The position numbers were made by a program, and so were the translations under genes. The notes below the pieces were generated by a model. That model did no database searches and had not been told where the DNA came from. It saw nothing but the letters and a program-made list of their open reading frames with translations. Of a DNA stretch of 64,000 nt, positions 44,962 through 59,900 are shown in pieces (the stretch's first letter is position 1; the number at the start of each line of letters is the position of its first letter). Source of the DNA: Lateolabrax maculatus (Eukaryota; Chordata; Actinopteri; Acropomatiformes; Lateolabracidae). The DNA is taken from the NCBI GenBank assembly GCA_031216445.1, contig CM062219.1:8074501-8138500 (forward strand). Direction: 5' to 3'.

Positions 44962-47900
44962 CTAACAATGAAGGAGGGAGCAAAAATAAATGCATTTAAC
45001 ACGTGGTAAGATGTGGAAAAACATAAGACTAATGACAGAGGGGGCATGATTTGAAATATGCAGATATGCAGTAAAAACAGGACTAAAAGCTTTGAGCTCA
45101 ATGCTAAAGATGAGGCTGATGGGAATCACATTTGTTTTGCACATCATGAGCCAAAGTAGTACAATTCCTCCTCTGGGGAACACGTGTCTGTACCAAATAT
45201 CCCGACAATTCAACAGTTGCCAAGACCACAAATATCAACCTCGTGGTGGTGCAAGACGAAAAGTCAGGTGATTGCCAAAGTTATTAGGATTTGTCCTCTG
45301 GGAACCATGTGTCACAACATCTGCCGGATTCTGGTGCCACATTTACTATCTGCTCTCTGCCTTTGCCATACCAAGCGGCAACCTCTGGGTCTGAAAAGTG
45401 AAGCCTATGTGGATGTGCCTTAAACCTGCATCCACTGGCAGCGAAAAGAAGTCAGATTATCTAGAAGTCGATGAGAAAATGACCCTACTTCCCACTTGAT
45501 TTATTACCTCAGTATAAACTCATCCTAAAGAGTGTATGGTCTCACGGCTTTTTCAGTACAGCAAATTCTGATCCCGTTTAGAGTAAAATAGATGATAAAG
45601 CAGCGTATGCCTGAGGGCCAGGCTACCACAGTTGTTACCACGGCGACTGCCAATCAGGATAAAGGCAGCGCTACCCTCTCGTCAGACTTACGTCACTTCT
45701 GGTTCCAAAAAAACCAAGATGGCGACGGCCAAAACGCCAAACTCGTGGCTTCAAAACGGCTGTTCACAAACCAGTGGGTGACGTCGCGGATGCTACGTCG
45801 ACTTCTTTTATACAATTTTTATGTGCTATACGTGAACTCCTTTTGTCATTTCAGATCCAGCCACTCCCTCCTGCACTGCAGTAAGCCCAGTGTTCCTGCC
45901 ATTCACATCACCTGTCCTACCTCTCCCACCTGCACACCTATTCCCGCCTCCTCATTAGCCTTACATTATATATACCGGCTTATTCCAATTCACTCTCTGT
46001 CAGATCCTCTAATGTGCTTGTTACTTATCGGCCCAGCCTTTTTCCCTGCCTGTCTGGACCCCTGTTTGCCCTTTGGACTTCTACCCCTTTGCCTGCTCCT
46101 GAATTTACTGCTTACCTGGATAAGTTTATCTTCTCTTCCAAGTGCCTAGTATTGATCTTTGCCTGTTTTCTGACTAATATAGCGGGCTAAAAACTGTTCC
46201 TTGCCATACAGCAGTTTCCTCACCATGTGAAACCCTGAAGTCTGAATTCACAAACTCATGCCTTTACCAAAAAAGAGACCCATCTAAAAGGTCCATATTG
46301 TTTGCACAAAGACCAGAAAGACCGGACAAGCTGACACACAAAGAGAGAGAAGACAAGAAGAGAATAAGAAATAGGAAAACATACTAACATGCCATGTCGG
46401 AGGACATGTCGTTCCCACTCGAGGCTGTTGGTGAAGCAGCGGCCGCAGAACTCACAGGGGAGACGCTTCTCTACACCGCTCGGCCCAGAGCTGCTGCCGG
46501 TGCTGCTGGTGGGAGACGCAAGGACCTCTGGGAAATAGAGTTCAAATGATTGGTCAGTCTCAGAATAGAAGCAATCCATGCACAACTCTACATCAATCAC
46601 AGAGCAAAAAGGCTTAATGTATTAGTATATATTAATGTTGGCTTCTCTGTAGACCATTGATGATCAGTAATATTTTGGTATGAAATGTACTTTTCCCTTC
46701 AGTGAGCAACCAATACCAGTCAAATACAAACAGTGAATTATAAGCTAGAAGAATCAAATGAGAAAATCAATTCAGAATTACAATGAGACTTTGGCTATTT
46801 TTTAAAGGCATTTCTCATGAAGAATATCTAAAATTAAAAAGCGTATGTATGTTATGGGACTTCCAAGGTAAAACAATATTATGGAAGTATGATTGTTTTC
46901 TTATATGGGCCCATTTATTTGGCTTAAAAAGGAGACACGGGAGATTTTTCACACACATCACAATTTCATTTAAAATAACTGAGAACAGAAAATGGCTTTT
47001 CAGCAGATATCCATTTATAGTAATCCCAAAAGGTTTTGTAAAGACATCTGTTTTGCAATAGGCTCATATACAGCGGTTAAATAGTATTCAGTAATGTTCT
47101 GGCTTTGACTGGCCAAGTGTGAAGTACTGCATATATAAAAACAGGTTTTTCAGGTTTTATTTGATAGTCTGAAGCAAGTGGAAAATTCAAACTTTTCTAA
47201 TAATGTTTTTTAGGCGTGTTGTCACTTGATGAAAAGTATCAATGTGCCTGTCAATGCTTTGAAAACAAGTAAGTACAAATTTCAAGTTTTGTGTTAGGCC
47301 ACAACTGCTATTTTATTTGTTGAAATAATGAGGCATTATATGTTTATTTACTCATAAATTATCCTTTGGATATGGACACTGTCTATCAACAGAGTAAGAA
47401 TGAATATAGATATAGATCAGTATTACTTCATCTGTATTTACCTTGTAGGGCAGGCCTCTCTTCCTCCACTTCCCTGACTTCTTCTTCATCTTCTTCCTCC
47501 TCCTCTTCCTCTTTGATGTTGTCCTCTATCTCTTCATCATCCATCTCTCTCTGGTCCTCCACTATGTTCTGCATAATCACCATTCCTTCGTCCTCGTCCT
47601 CGTCGTCCTCCTCCTCCTCCTCTACAGCAGCTACTTTTCCATCTACAACCATCTCCATCATTCCTCTTTCTTCTTCCTCCTCTGCGCTGCTCCCTTGTTC
47701 CTTTATCATCTCCAGCTGGTCGAGGTTGACCCGGCCCATCAGCTCAAAGTTCCGGATAACCTGATCAGAAACAGGAGGCGTTAATCAGTTTGGTATTTTG
47801 TGCTCTGAGCAGAGAACACCCTTTTTCATGTGGGGCTCCTCTTTTCCTCTGCAGCTTGTTGAAGCCTTCGAAAACATCAGCAAGTGTAATGTTATATTAG

Positions 47901-50900
47901 CACATTACATTCATGTGTGTTCTTGTCACAAATGATGTCACTCTTTCTGAGCAATTCCCTCCTCCCAAACTCCTTGAGGAGTTGTGGCCGTGCAACTTCC
48001 AAGTAGTGACACCTGCTCTTCCACTCTTCCTACCATGAATAAGCTTTAGCTCTCCGTGAGACCACCCAGAAGGAGCCCTACTCTCTCATTCTTCCTTTCA
48101 ACTGCATGTCAACAATGGACATTCAGGTTTTTCCATGTTTGAGGTCTATATTTACCCTAGCCTGATGGCAAAAAGAAAATTCATCCAATATGAGAAATAT
48201 TTCTGGGTTGCCATCATTGTTTTATGGACATTCAGCTACGCCTGAAAGGACCAATCACTTTTACTCACTTTATTTATGTTCATCAAATAAAATGTATATA
48301 GAAAAACATCACTGGTACCATATAACCACAGCCAGGGGGAAACCCCACCAGTCAGAGGGTGCCAGCAGCACCTATAGTTCCCATACAAATTAAAGTCCAT
48401 GAGCTCTTCTGATTATAAACAAAACCCTGCAATAAGCTCTTCTTATTGTAATAATACTATGTGCATAAAAATGATGTCACTGTCATCAGAGATGCTTAAA
48501 TCTCAGAGAAAAATATCAGATGCTTAAAAATCTCTTCCTCGCAACAACTGCAATGTTTCCAGGGTTCTTGACTAAAGATCTGAAGATGCCATATCTACCA
48601 GCAAGGACTTTAATATGTAAAGCAATTATGGCTCTGGGTTTCAAAATTTTCTCAGAAGCCTTCACCCACTGAGCAGTTGTTTTGTGGCTGCAATCCATTC
48701 AATGTCTGCCACTATACTCAAAACAATGACTTTCTTGGATTTTCTACCTTTGACATTATCTAAGTATGAACAAATGATCTTCATATGAACCATGTTAATT
48801 ATCCATTCATTCATTATCTACACCCGCTTATTTCTATTTCAGGTAACAGAAGGGCTGGACCTTATCCCAGCATGCACTGGGTAAAATCAGGGATCTAGTC
48901 AAGTGAAGAATGAAAAACTATAAGAGGGTGCCCTTTTAAGTTTAATGTACTATAAACTTCTAGAATACCTTCTGCCATCTCACATCATCTCATGAATTAT
49001 CCACATTAAGGGAGACTGAGAGGCGAAACCTTTCCTCTCCTGGATGTGGTTGGAATATACTGAAGCTCTGGGAATTCGATATGTATGCACCTCGTCATCT
49101 TATTCCACTGTATCATTCAGCAGCCATTTCACTGATATTTTTATCTCCTTATCTGTCAAGGTGGTGCATATAGGCCTTGAAAGCTTGTGTAGCCATGCTA
49201 TCTTGTTGTTTTAATAAATCCCCTCCATGTGGTAATATTCAGGACTCTAAAGGAAGAAGTTTGAGTGGAAAAATACAAGGGAAGAACGGGTGTTTTGTGG
49301 GCCAAACAAATTAGACTGTTTACATACTTTCATAATCTTGACTGACTTTATGGTCCAATGTAAGTAGAATCTTCTAACATTTTCTCATCTAATAAAGTTG
49401 TGTAACACATTACACCACACACACAATAAATGGTAGCAAGGGAATCATTAAGAGGATTTTCCCTGCCTAAATTTAATGTGAATTTTTTGTAGAAAGAGCT
49501 CACTGGGAGTAGTAGTTATTTGCATTTTAACTGATGTTGAAAAAATCTACATTCCAGCTCCTTCTTTGTCATTTGATCAGTTTGACACAAGGTAACATGC
49601 TAAGCAAATAGCTTTCAGCACTTCCTAAAGTTTAGGTGAAAAAATCACCAAATAAACACCTTTTCCTGTGGGTTTTGCTGCACTTTACTGGGTATGGATT
49701 GTTGTTCTAATCTATGTGCACCCTTATCCTACCTGTTGCATGGGGTCACTTCAAAATTTGAATACAAGTCATGAGAGTTATCCATAATTCTTGCTTTTTT
49801 TTTAAATTATGGGTATCTGGGATTGAAATGTTTTCAGGATATTTCATCAGTTTCTTTTTTTACAATCCAGCAGCTGATTACTGAGTTTGCTTTAGTTGTA
49901 AACTGGACATCTTGACACTTTGGGAATATAGACAGTTGACTGGCACTCAGGATTACCTCCCATAAAACCAGCGAAGGCCATATGGAATTAACTGAACTGT
50001 TGTTAAGCAGACAGATTATTAAGACCTGTTTTTATGAGTAAACCACGTTCAATAAAACTCTCTGTTGGTGATAAGCCAGAAAGTCTCTCATCTACCAAAT
50101 GAGGTCACTGTTCATAGTCGTGATGGCTATGGTCTTCCTATGTTATAAATAATACTGTACAAAACAATTAATTAATGTATATCAATTTAAATTTAGTTAC
50201 ACAAAACATAATGTGTATCATATATGGACTCCAGCTGACCTTGTGCTCAAGGCGTAGATGCTCCTCTAGCTGGCTCCGTCGACTACTGTCATAATAACAG
50301 AGCTGGCACTGGTAGGGCTTGATCTCAGCATGCTTCTGCAAGTGCAGCTGCAAGGCCTGGTCACTGGAGCACGTGAAGGTGCATTTGTGGCAACGGAATA
50401 CCAGGCCCTGAAGGTGGCGCGACAGCTTGGAGCGGCTGACCTCCAGTGGACCCACACGCTCCTCTGGTGGAGGAAGAGGAGAGAGCAAAGTATTATTAGG
50501 TAGCACAAAAGGGAGAGGGAAAGAAGATCAACGAGAGCTGATGACAGATTACTTTGTGTTTTATTATGTTTAAATTTCTTTTAATGGAATACAAGGATAT
50601 CGATATATGTGCATATCAATACTGTCAGGACAAAATGCCAACACTAGGGTTTAAATGGTTTCATGTAACTCTGATAGCATTTAAATTAACAGTTTGATAT
50701 TTTGGAAAATACACTTGATCACTATATGTGAAGATTGATACCACTCTCATGTCTGAACAAAATCCACCTACAAGCACCTCTAAAACTAAGTAATATCTAT
50801 TATTATTACGTTATATCTCTTTTACTTTATCCATACAAAAAATAAATGTGTATAAATGACAAAATTCCAAATTTATTATTAATAGGTTATGTTCACGTCA

Positions 50901-53900
50901 TATCGTGGGAAAAACCATTCACGGCAGCCTCCAACTTCTAAATCAGTCAGAGACATCAGTATTTTCTGACAGAATCTCCCATATGGTGAAAAAACTACAG
51001 AAAGTGTCAACAAACTGGTGCCAACATAATGCAAAGCCACCCTCACTGGCTTTTACATCGAAATAAAATCCAATATTAACATAAAATCCATTCAGCTCAT
51101 TTAGGAGAAGCTATACACAGGCCAATTAATAGTCCGGCAGGAGCTGTTTCCCCCCGTTTAGAATCTTTCTTCTAAGCTCGATCCTCTTATCTAGCTCTCT
51201 GCAAGAAAGCAAATAAGTACATTTTCCAAAATACTGAACTATTCTTTCAAAGGCAAACTTTATTGTGTCCGTGGTTCTATTTTGCATGATGTGTACCTCT
51301 GTGCAGGACAATGTGGTCAATCATATTGCTCTTGTGTTTGGTGTGGTAGAGGCAGAGAGGGCAGCGCAGGTCTTTAGGGATGTCGTCAGGTGCATTGTTG
51401 TTGTGACCGGCCTCCACATGCATGGTGAAGGTATTCCTGAGATAGATTCAGAGGCAGAAAAAGAAATATAAATCAATTATTATGGGCATATTTAGCATAC
51501 AGCTTAAGTATACAACATATCAGTCATTTTCTGTTTAGTCAGTTTAGTCTTTCCTTACTTGTAGCAGGTGAAAAAGGAACAGTCTTTGCACTTGAAGAGC
51601 TTCTTGCCCCCGTGGCGGTCCCTGTAGTGCCGACGCAGGCTCTGCATGTATCCAGAGCTGAACTCACAGAACTCACAAGTGAGGATACCGTCTGGTCGAT
51701 TGTCAGCCACTGTTGAGCCACCAGGTGTTGAGCCGGAAGACATTTGACTGCGGGAGGCCAGCTGGTAATGACTAAGCTGCTGACGGACATCCGCTGGCTC
51801 CAGGTATGATGGATCTTAGAGAGGGGAAAGGAAATCGACAGAAATTGGTTGTTAATTATATTGTAACACATTGTGTGGATTCAAATGAAGATGGAACAGC
51901 ATATAAAATAGAACGCATTGCAAGATTAAACCACCGGTTTCCAGCCTTTTTGACTTGTGACCACTTACAAAAAAGCTCCTTGTCACAGATGTTCATAAGT
52001 TATCGGTTTCATTCAAACAACTGTTCGAAGCCCACAGAGGTAGAACTCTCCAATATTTCACAAATAAAGCAAAGACGAAAGAAAAATGCATATTTATGTA
52101 TCAGAATTGAGTTTTTGCTTCTTTTATAACCCAATAATAATCCCAAGACCCCTCAAATTTATCTTGTGGCCCTTTGGAAGGGGCTTAACCCCAGGTTGAG
52201 AAGCACTGTACTAAACTACCTAACTGTACATGAAGTTATAAAACCAGCTCCACTTTCACCTGCAACAACAGCAAGATAATACTTTAACACTGATGGATTA
52301 GTATTAACAATCTAATAATGTCATATATGATGATATATCAGACACAGTGGACATTTTTTAGCACAATGAGTACTTTTGATACTTTAATTACATTTTGTGA
52401 GAAACTTAATTTCCACATTGTTGTATTAATACTTTTACTTAAGTAAAGGATCCGTGTACTTCATCCACCTCTGGTCTGGAGATATTTTTGGAAATGAGGG
52501 AGAAAAAATGCTTTATCCATAGCACAAGATTTGTGTACAGGTTACCAGTATATTAGTTTATTCCTCTTTTATGATTATTTTCTAACATAGACAGGAAGTA
52601 ACTGCTCTAACAAGTACACATCTTCTCTGAAAATAAAATATATTTTCTGCTCAAAAGGATTTGGGCACTAGGCTATAACTCACAAGAGTCTCTGTACATC
52701 TAAAACTTATGTTATTCCAATGCATATTTATGCACAGCAGGATGGATTTTAACCTACTTTATGTCTCTTCTCCAGATCGATTCATCTGCCTCTTCTACTC
52801 TATTCATGAGCGATGTCTGATTATTTCTTCAAAAAGAAAATGCACATATTCTGTACATATGCACAATATTTAATAAAAAGCTATCGGCAGACAGCAGTTG
52901 ATCCTTTCTTCTCTCAAGGAGACAAGACCCCCCCCCTCCAAACACACACACACACAGATGCAGAAGTATCACTACCACTGTCATCATTCGTCCCCTACCT
53001 CTTTCTCTCCTCATTCCCTTTCTCAAGAGTCTATATTATCAGTCAGCAAGCTCATCTTCTCGTCCTACTTTGAGCCTCCAACACATCAATAAATAAACCA
53101 CAGTGACACTAATAGAATATCTATCCATGTGAAAAAATGCCTCATTCAGCCCTAACACAATGAGTGAGCATGAAGAAAAAAAAACTTTTCTTTTAAAGTT
53201 TAACTTTATAAAATGCTTCACAACCAAATTCTCAGTTTTGCAGAGGAGGCAGATAAATGCATACAAATCAAACAATGCCACAGTTGATTCATGCTTTTAA
53301 TATCCTCTCTGCATTGTGGAGATGTATGGAGATGAGATAGCAGATGGAGAGCAAATTCTGTCATGAGGTGGTGATGTGTCTTCTTGAATGGATTAACGGT
53401 CAAAACTGTCTATAACATTGCATAAATGAGGGGTGGAATACTTCTGTGAGGAGTTGAAGAAGTCAGGAAAAGGAGGGCAACGCCTTAAAATATTTTAAGG
53501 ATAACTTTAAAGCAGCATAAAAAATGAGGATGTGGTTGAAGTTCAAAGAACTTAAGTCTAATAATCATAGTTTTGTTCAGGGGCAGGTGTAAATGTTAAA
53601 ACTGCAGCTATATTCAATTAACTTTTCAAGAAATCTAAGTAAACAAAACCTCTAATTAAAGACAATCAAATGTTAATTTTTCCAAAACAAACCCTGCATT
53701 CTACTGCAAATCAGAATTTTACACATTCAACTGAAGGTAGCTAGTTTGGCATAAGAAGAGAGACATTCAATATGTCAGCTCTGCTCTTTCTCAATGCTTC
53801 ACTTGTCTTGGTAGGGCACAGCTGACAGTGGTGGTTGGTGCATTGAGGAATGCTGCCCTGCTTCAGCTCCAGGGAAGATTCCACAGCTCCAGCAGCAAGG

Positions 53901-56900
53901 TGACAGCTGCTGCCAAGAACAGTCTGCAAGCTAAAGCCGCGGCTGCAGAGCCACTAAAACACCTAAAACAAGGCGTCATGTCAATGACTTAGCTACTACA
54001 CCAACCTACAGCGAAGGTGCATCTTTGATAGAAAACATTCTGTAGAGAAAAGTGTCATAATCAACATTAAAAAAGGGTTGAACTTCAGCGGTGAAACTCC
54101 TCAATTCTCATATTTATCCAATGTGTGTGCACAACCCTTACCCAAAGACTAGACAAAATTGAAGCTTACTGCTGATTTTCATTGATACTTATTATTATCA
54201 ATAGTATAAAAAAAAATAAAACCACCTTGGATGAAAAGGCCCACCAGAAAATATAAGATGTTTAGTCTAAATGTTGCCGTTCAAGTTTAGAATGTGAATA
54301 AAATTGCTCTCAAGTTTTATTTGACTACTTTATTTTACTACTTTATTTTATTTTCAAGAGCGTGATGTGTATTATATAAATTATATACTGTATATGCTTC
54401 GACTGCAATGATCAGTCCATTAATCAATTAGTTAATTACAAAGAATTAATCTGCAACTATTTTGATAATCGACTTATATTTTCAAGCAAAAATGCTGAAC
54501 ATTTGCTGGTTCCTGCTTCTCAAATGTGAGGATTTGATGCTTTCCTTTGTGATACAATAATAATTACCGCAAGTGAATCGCTCTGGGCTTTAGACATCTG
54601 GTCGAATTAAACAAAATATTTGAGTACATCTCCTGAGCTGTGGAAAATTACAATGAATAAATAAAAAACTTCTTTTCTGGATTACAATGGTTTTGATGAT
54701 CAACTGAGATTTTCCATATCTGGCTTGACAAGCCTATCATATGATCTTATAGCTATAAAATGACATTATGTGTGATCTCATACCATCCGGGGCCAAGGGA
54801 GTCTGCTCTGTGTTACTGGCCAGCCGGGAGGGCCTGAGGGCGGCATGAGCAGCGTGGGTAGCAGCCCGGAGTTTGGGGAGGGTCAGGGCCTCACCATGGT
54901 CTCTCAGAGAGTGCTCCTTCAGCTGGCTGATGGTCATAGAAGAGAAGGGGCATGACAAGCACTTGTATGTGTGCTGCTCACCTGGAGGAAAATCAAGAAT
55001 CACAAGTCAACAAGCTGAAATTTATAGTGCAAATGAAGTAATAGATGAGGATTTGCAGAAACCTGTAAATGGATGAAGATTCTTTATAAAAAACCATGGT
55101 GATAATGAACACATCCTCCACCACAAACAAAGCTATTCCCCTCGGAGCCAATCTGTAACAAATATGTCATCTTGTACTCACTTAGTGTTCCCCTTGGACT
55201 AATTAGCATAATTTTGATAGGAAAAAATTTGAGATGCAACGTTTATTAAAGTTCCATTAAAATTCAAATAGAAAGGTATTTAGGTATCAAACATGAACAT
55301 AAACTCATGAAATTACATATTAACTCAACCTACACTTTCTTGTGGGCAATTTGGAAGATACAAAGTTGATTTTGTCTTTATTCTACAAAAATCAACAGTA
55401 CAGTATGTTAGAAACACACTGTACTATGTGACACTACTATTATTTTAGCTGGAAGTATAAACAGCGTTGAAGGTAAACATGGACTCGCCTCCCTCTGGCA
55501 AAAGGTTATGGAGGAACTTTTTTCCATAATTCGCACGAAGCTTGTTGGCTAGTTTGACTGCTTGCTGTTGTTTTTCAATGAAAATGGCAAAGGCCTGAAT
55601 GGAGAAGATTGCAAAAGTCGGCCAGTGACGGCTGATTTCAGCTGTCCATATCGATAGAGTCAGACTGACACAAGAACCAACATTAAATAAAGATTTTTGC
55701 AGGTTGGTGAGCCATGCATGTGACTGGACGGGTGCTGCTCTGGCTGCTGTGTGTGTTTCTGGCAAACAGTGGAAGAGTTTTGAATGTACCCATGGGGGAT
55801 TTATAGCATCTTGCTTCCTGTCACTGGAATATATTTGCTTAACAACCTAATGCAAGCAGCATCCTAAGGAGTGGCGCCATTACAACCAAATCTGATCTGA
55901 CTAACATATTCTTACCAGAAGTGGTTTAATAAACAAAACCACTTCCTGATTGACTTGTTTCTGGCAAGAACATGTTTGAGACAGGACAACTCTTGAATGT
56001 GAATGCATCAATCCAACATATCTTTGGCTTGTTAGATTGCAAGCAAGGACACAATGTTAAAGAACCGAGCCACAGCGATGAAATTTAATGCTGATTGTCT
56101 ACACAAAGAGTACAAAATGACCTACCTGAAAGTCTACTTTTCAAATGTAATTACAACTCAAAATTGGTTTGTGTCAACTATCCACAGCAGTTGTTAACTG
56201 TTATTGTTTTCTCCAATCAGACAGTTGAGAGCACTCAAATGCCTTTTGAAAATTAGCCTTTCTAGTCTCAAGCTTGTTTCTTTTTGCTCAAGTATTGATG
56301 GCTCAGGATGAGCTTTTTTGCATTTGCTTGCCTTTGTCTGCCCTCTGGCTCCCTCAGAAACATAAAATGATCACAGGCAAGGAGTAACATCTAACTAAAA
56401 ACACCTGTGTGCCTTCAACATTATAACAGGCTGAGGGTTTCTCACCATATTCCCAAATAAACAATATTAACAATACATTGTTGCTTATTTGGGGTCAAAT
56501 CTGAATCCAAATATGATTATTTTGGATGTGTAATAATGTGTATCTAATGTACACGGTGAAGCTAATCCAAAGGTTGCATTGTGGTAGATAAACTAAATCA
56601 AGCCCAGTATCGTTATGTGGAAGATGATAAATAGGAAGTTGCTAATCTGACCTGGAAATACCTTGTTAGTCATGGATACAGCTGTAAGATGTGGTTTAAT
56701 GTATGTGTGTGTGTGTGTCTGTTTTTACCTGTGTGTGCCTTGTGCAGGTGGCTCTTCAAGCGACTCACGTAGGCAGATTTAAAGGGGCAGAGTTTGCACT
56801 TGAAGGGCTTGTGGTGCCCGTGGTGAGACTGCACATGTCTGTCCAGACTGGCAATGAGACAAAATACACACAAAAAACAAGAAGGGCGGATATGAGATAA

Positions 56901-59900
56901 AAGGATAAAAAAAAAAAAAAAAAAAGATTAAATGAGGACAAAAGGATAGCAGATAAAGAGAGAAAGTGACAAGAATAGAGTACAGGAAAGCAAGAGAGAG
57001 AGCTCTACTCTACAGCATCCACTTTGATGATTTCAACAGCAGGGATTTTCCGCAGCATCTAAACCCCTCGATTCTGTTTACCTCACAAACAACAGCCGCA
57101 CATTTCCAATGACTACAGAACAAGGAGCCGTGGGGTGAACTCATCTACCCACAATCCCCTGGTGGGAATGAGTGCGTGAGTGCCTGTGGGGACGGTGGCT
57201 GTGTTTTTAATGCCAGCCTCCTAGGTGGCATGGGAATGCGGCTTCTTTCTGGGTCAGGGCACATACAGTACAGAGGGATTACACCTGGGAGCTCAGAGGA
57301 GATGAGGACTCTCTCTTCCCCTCGCTGTGGCTCTGTGATGGATAAAACAAATCACACTACCAAAATGTCTGTCTTGCTGTAATGTTTGTCTTACTCTCCT
57401 AGGAGGCAGGAAATCTTAGAGAAGATTGAAGATTCAAAGGGATTGCGATAGGGTAAACAGAATAAGGTGTAAAACTGTGGACTGTACAAAACGAGTTTAA
57501 CATCCAGTTGATTTGTAGAACAGCTGGTGTAAGACTGGTAAGGTATATAAGGGTGAGAGTTTAAAACATACTGTTACCCGGGCTACATGTTGTAAGAGTG
57601 TGGGTATACTGATCTATCACTCAAAACAAATGACACAATTACAGCATGGCTTTTTATGAATGGGAAAAGAATTACTGTTAAACATTGTGCTGGTGCTAGA
57701 TCATACTGGCTGAAATGTCTTGGAAGTCATACCTCTCCAAATGGAACCAAAAATGCAGGAACAGCCAGCCTTGTAAATTATAATCCTTAAGATTATACTA
57801 CCGCACATGCTGATACCACCAGTCACCACAGGTGTCTCCAAATCAACAAGGACTTAAATATTAAGGATTACAATCTCAACTAACCTTACTCAAAAGCAAA
57901 AATGAAAGGAACTGGACAGAATAGAAACATATTCAATGGAAAATCAGTGGATCAACACATTAACACTAGTATATATAACTTTCTGGTAAATATGTGTTTA
58001 CCTTGGACAAAGCTGACTAATTTACTATTATGTACTTCTTATAAAGGGTACTCTACTGTAGGATCAGTGCTAGAGGTTTCAATCATAATTGCTGCTCCTT
58101 CCTACTTACTTGTGTCTGAAAGGTGAGACAAACTGGCAGTACTGGCAGCTGTATTTGTCTTCTCTGCTGAACAGCGCCATGGCTGAGTGGCTCCTCTCAT
58201 GGGACCTCAGTCCCTGCATGGACATGAAGACTCGGTCGCACTGGGCACATGGGTGACCCCCTGCTGCTAATCGCTGCTTCAGTTGGTCCTCTGACACCAC
58301 GGCCCTTGCTGCAGCCACGAGGGCCCCTGCCCTTCCTTCAACAGCATCTGTTTCCGGTTCCAGTGTCTCAGTGGCAACAGCAACACCACCGGAAGCTGTG
58401 GAAACCAAGGGTGGACCTATCACTGAAGCCGCAGGTCTGTCGAGGCCATCTGCTTCAGCGGCTTCATCCCCCTCCAAGTCGCCATTAGTTAGGCTCTCTG
58501 AAGGCAGGGTCAGGGGGACCTCGCTGACTTCCTGCTGCAAAATAAAGAGGAGAAGTTTCAGTTCAGTAACCTTTCTGTGCCTGTCGATGTTGTCTGTCAA
58601 AACCATTTCATTATGCCGATGCACAACACTGCAATCAAAGGGGACATATTAAGGGTTAAAATTTATTTGGATAGTCCACTGTTGATACTGAGCTAACTAC
58701 AAGATGACAAAAAAAGCTGTCACCTAAGTCTCACTTAGAGTCGGCCACTTCTAATCCTTTTTTTTTTTTTTACATCAGGCAAATCATGTTAACAGCAACA
58801 GTTAAGCACAGACATTTGAATACCTTTATGCTTGAGGAATGATTAGTGGAGGATCAACATGTGGGTGTATCATTGACCTGAAAGCCTTTCTATGCAACAC
58901 ATCTTCCTGAAATAGTTGTCTGTAACCACCGAAACCCTTGTCCAAAATACTTCAAGCTGCAGTGTGAGCCTGTATGTATTCTTGTCTAAGAATAAATTAC
59001 ATGAATGAGTTGAGCCCAGTATATGCAAGTCTTAACAGTAACCTTAGGCCAACTCCAACCTTGACCTGAAACTCTAGTAGTCTGCTGGTATTTACTGACA
59101 CCATACTTAATTGATTGCACTATTCAAATGGAATGTGACATGAAAATTTGAATCCAACCCCTTGAATATGTTCAGATGTTTTGTTACATATCATTCCCAA
59201 CTCTGCTCCATCTTTTTTATACATCACTCAACCATGTAGCTCGGAGAATAATAAAAGCAACACGATTCTTCAACCACAATATGCACCCAATTTTCATACC
59301 AAACCACAAGCATTTATTCTGAGTAACTGATAAACTGTCTGTTTGGCTACTAGACCTGTTTCATTACCAGCTGCTGCTGATGCTACATCACCCAGGAAAT
59401 AAATGGGACAATACAAAGCTAATCATATAACAAAACAAATAAAGACCTGAAGCAAAAGTGCTTGCACATTTGCACATCTACCAGCAATAATAACACAAAC
59501 CAACTGCAAAACAAAACTCCTCCAACTATTTCTTCTTCCTCCATCTGCTGGAGTGCAGGCTGGTTTCTGCAGTTGTCACAAGGAGACAGACAATCACCAT
59601 GACTTTTTTTATTGCCCCGAGGAAGCTCATTCTTTCTGTGGAAGGACCTGACCCTGCACTTCATGCAGCCATAAATAAGATGTGGCATCCACAGACCCAA
59701 CCTTGCCATCCAGTCTGCCCTGACTGCACTGTCAGCCTGTTCTTCATCCAACTGTATCAGAAACTATTGCAGTTCTAGAGTTCGAAATGTATTCATAATA
59801 GTAAAAAAGAAACATACAGTATATTCCATCTGGTAGAGATGTTGTACATGGGCATGGTCATTGCATTGTAGGCCATGAACGCTTGGAGTTAACCCTGGTA

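Noticed and set aside
45592..46149. 185-codon plus-strand frame
   Set aside because: Spans two repeat relics and has no domain or splice support.
47366..47764. Ser-rich plus-strand frame of 132 codons
   Set aside because: Antisense shadow of the Glu/Asp-rich znf462 exon; GAG/GAA codons read backwards give Ser and Leu.
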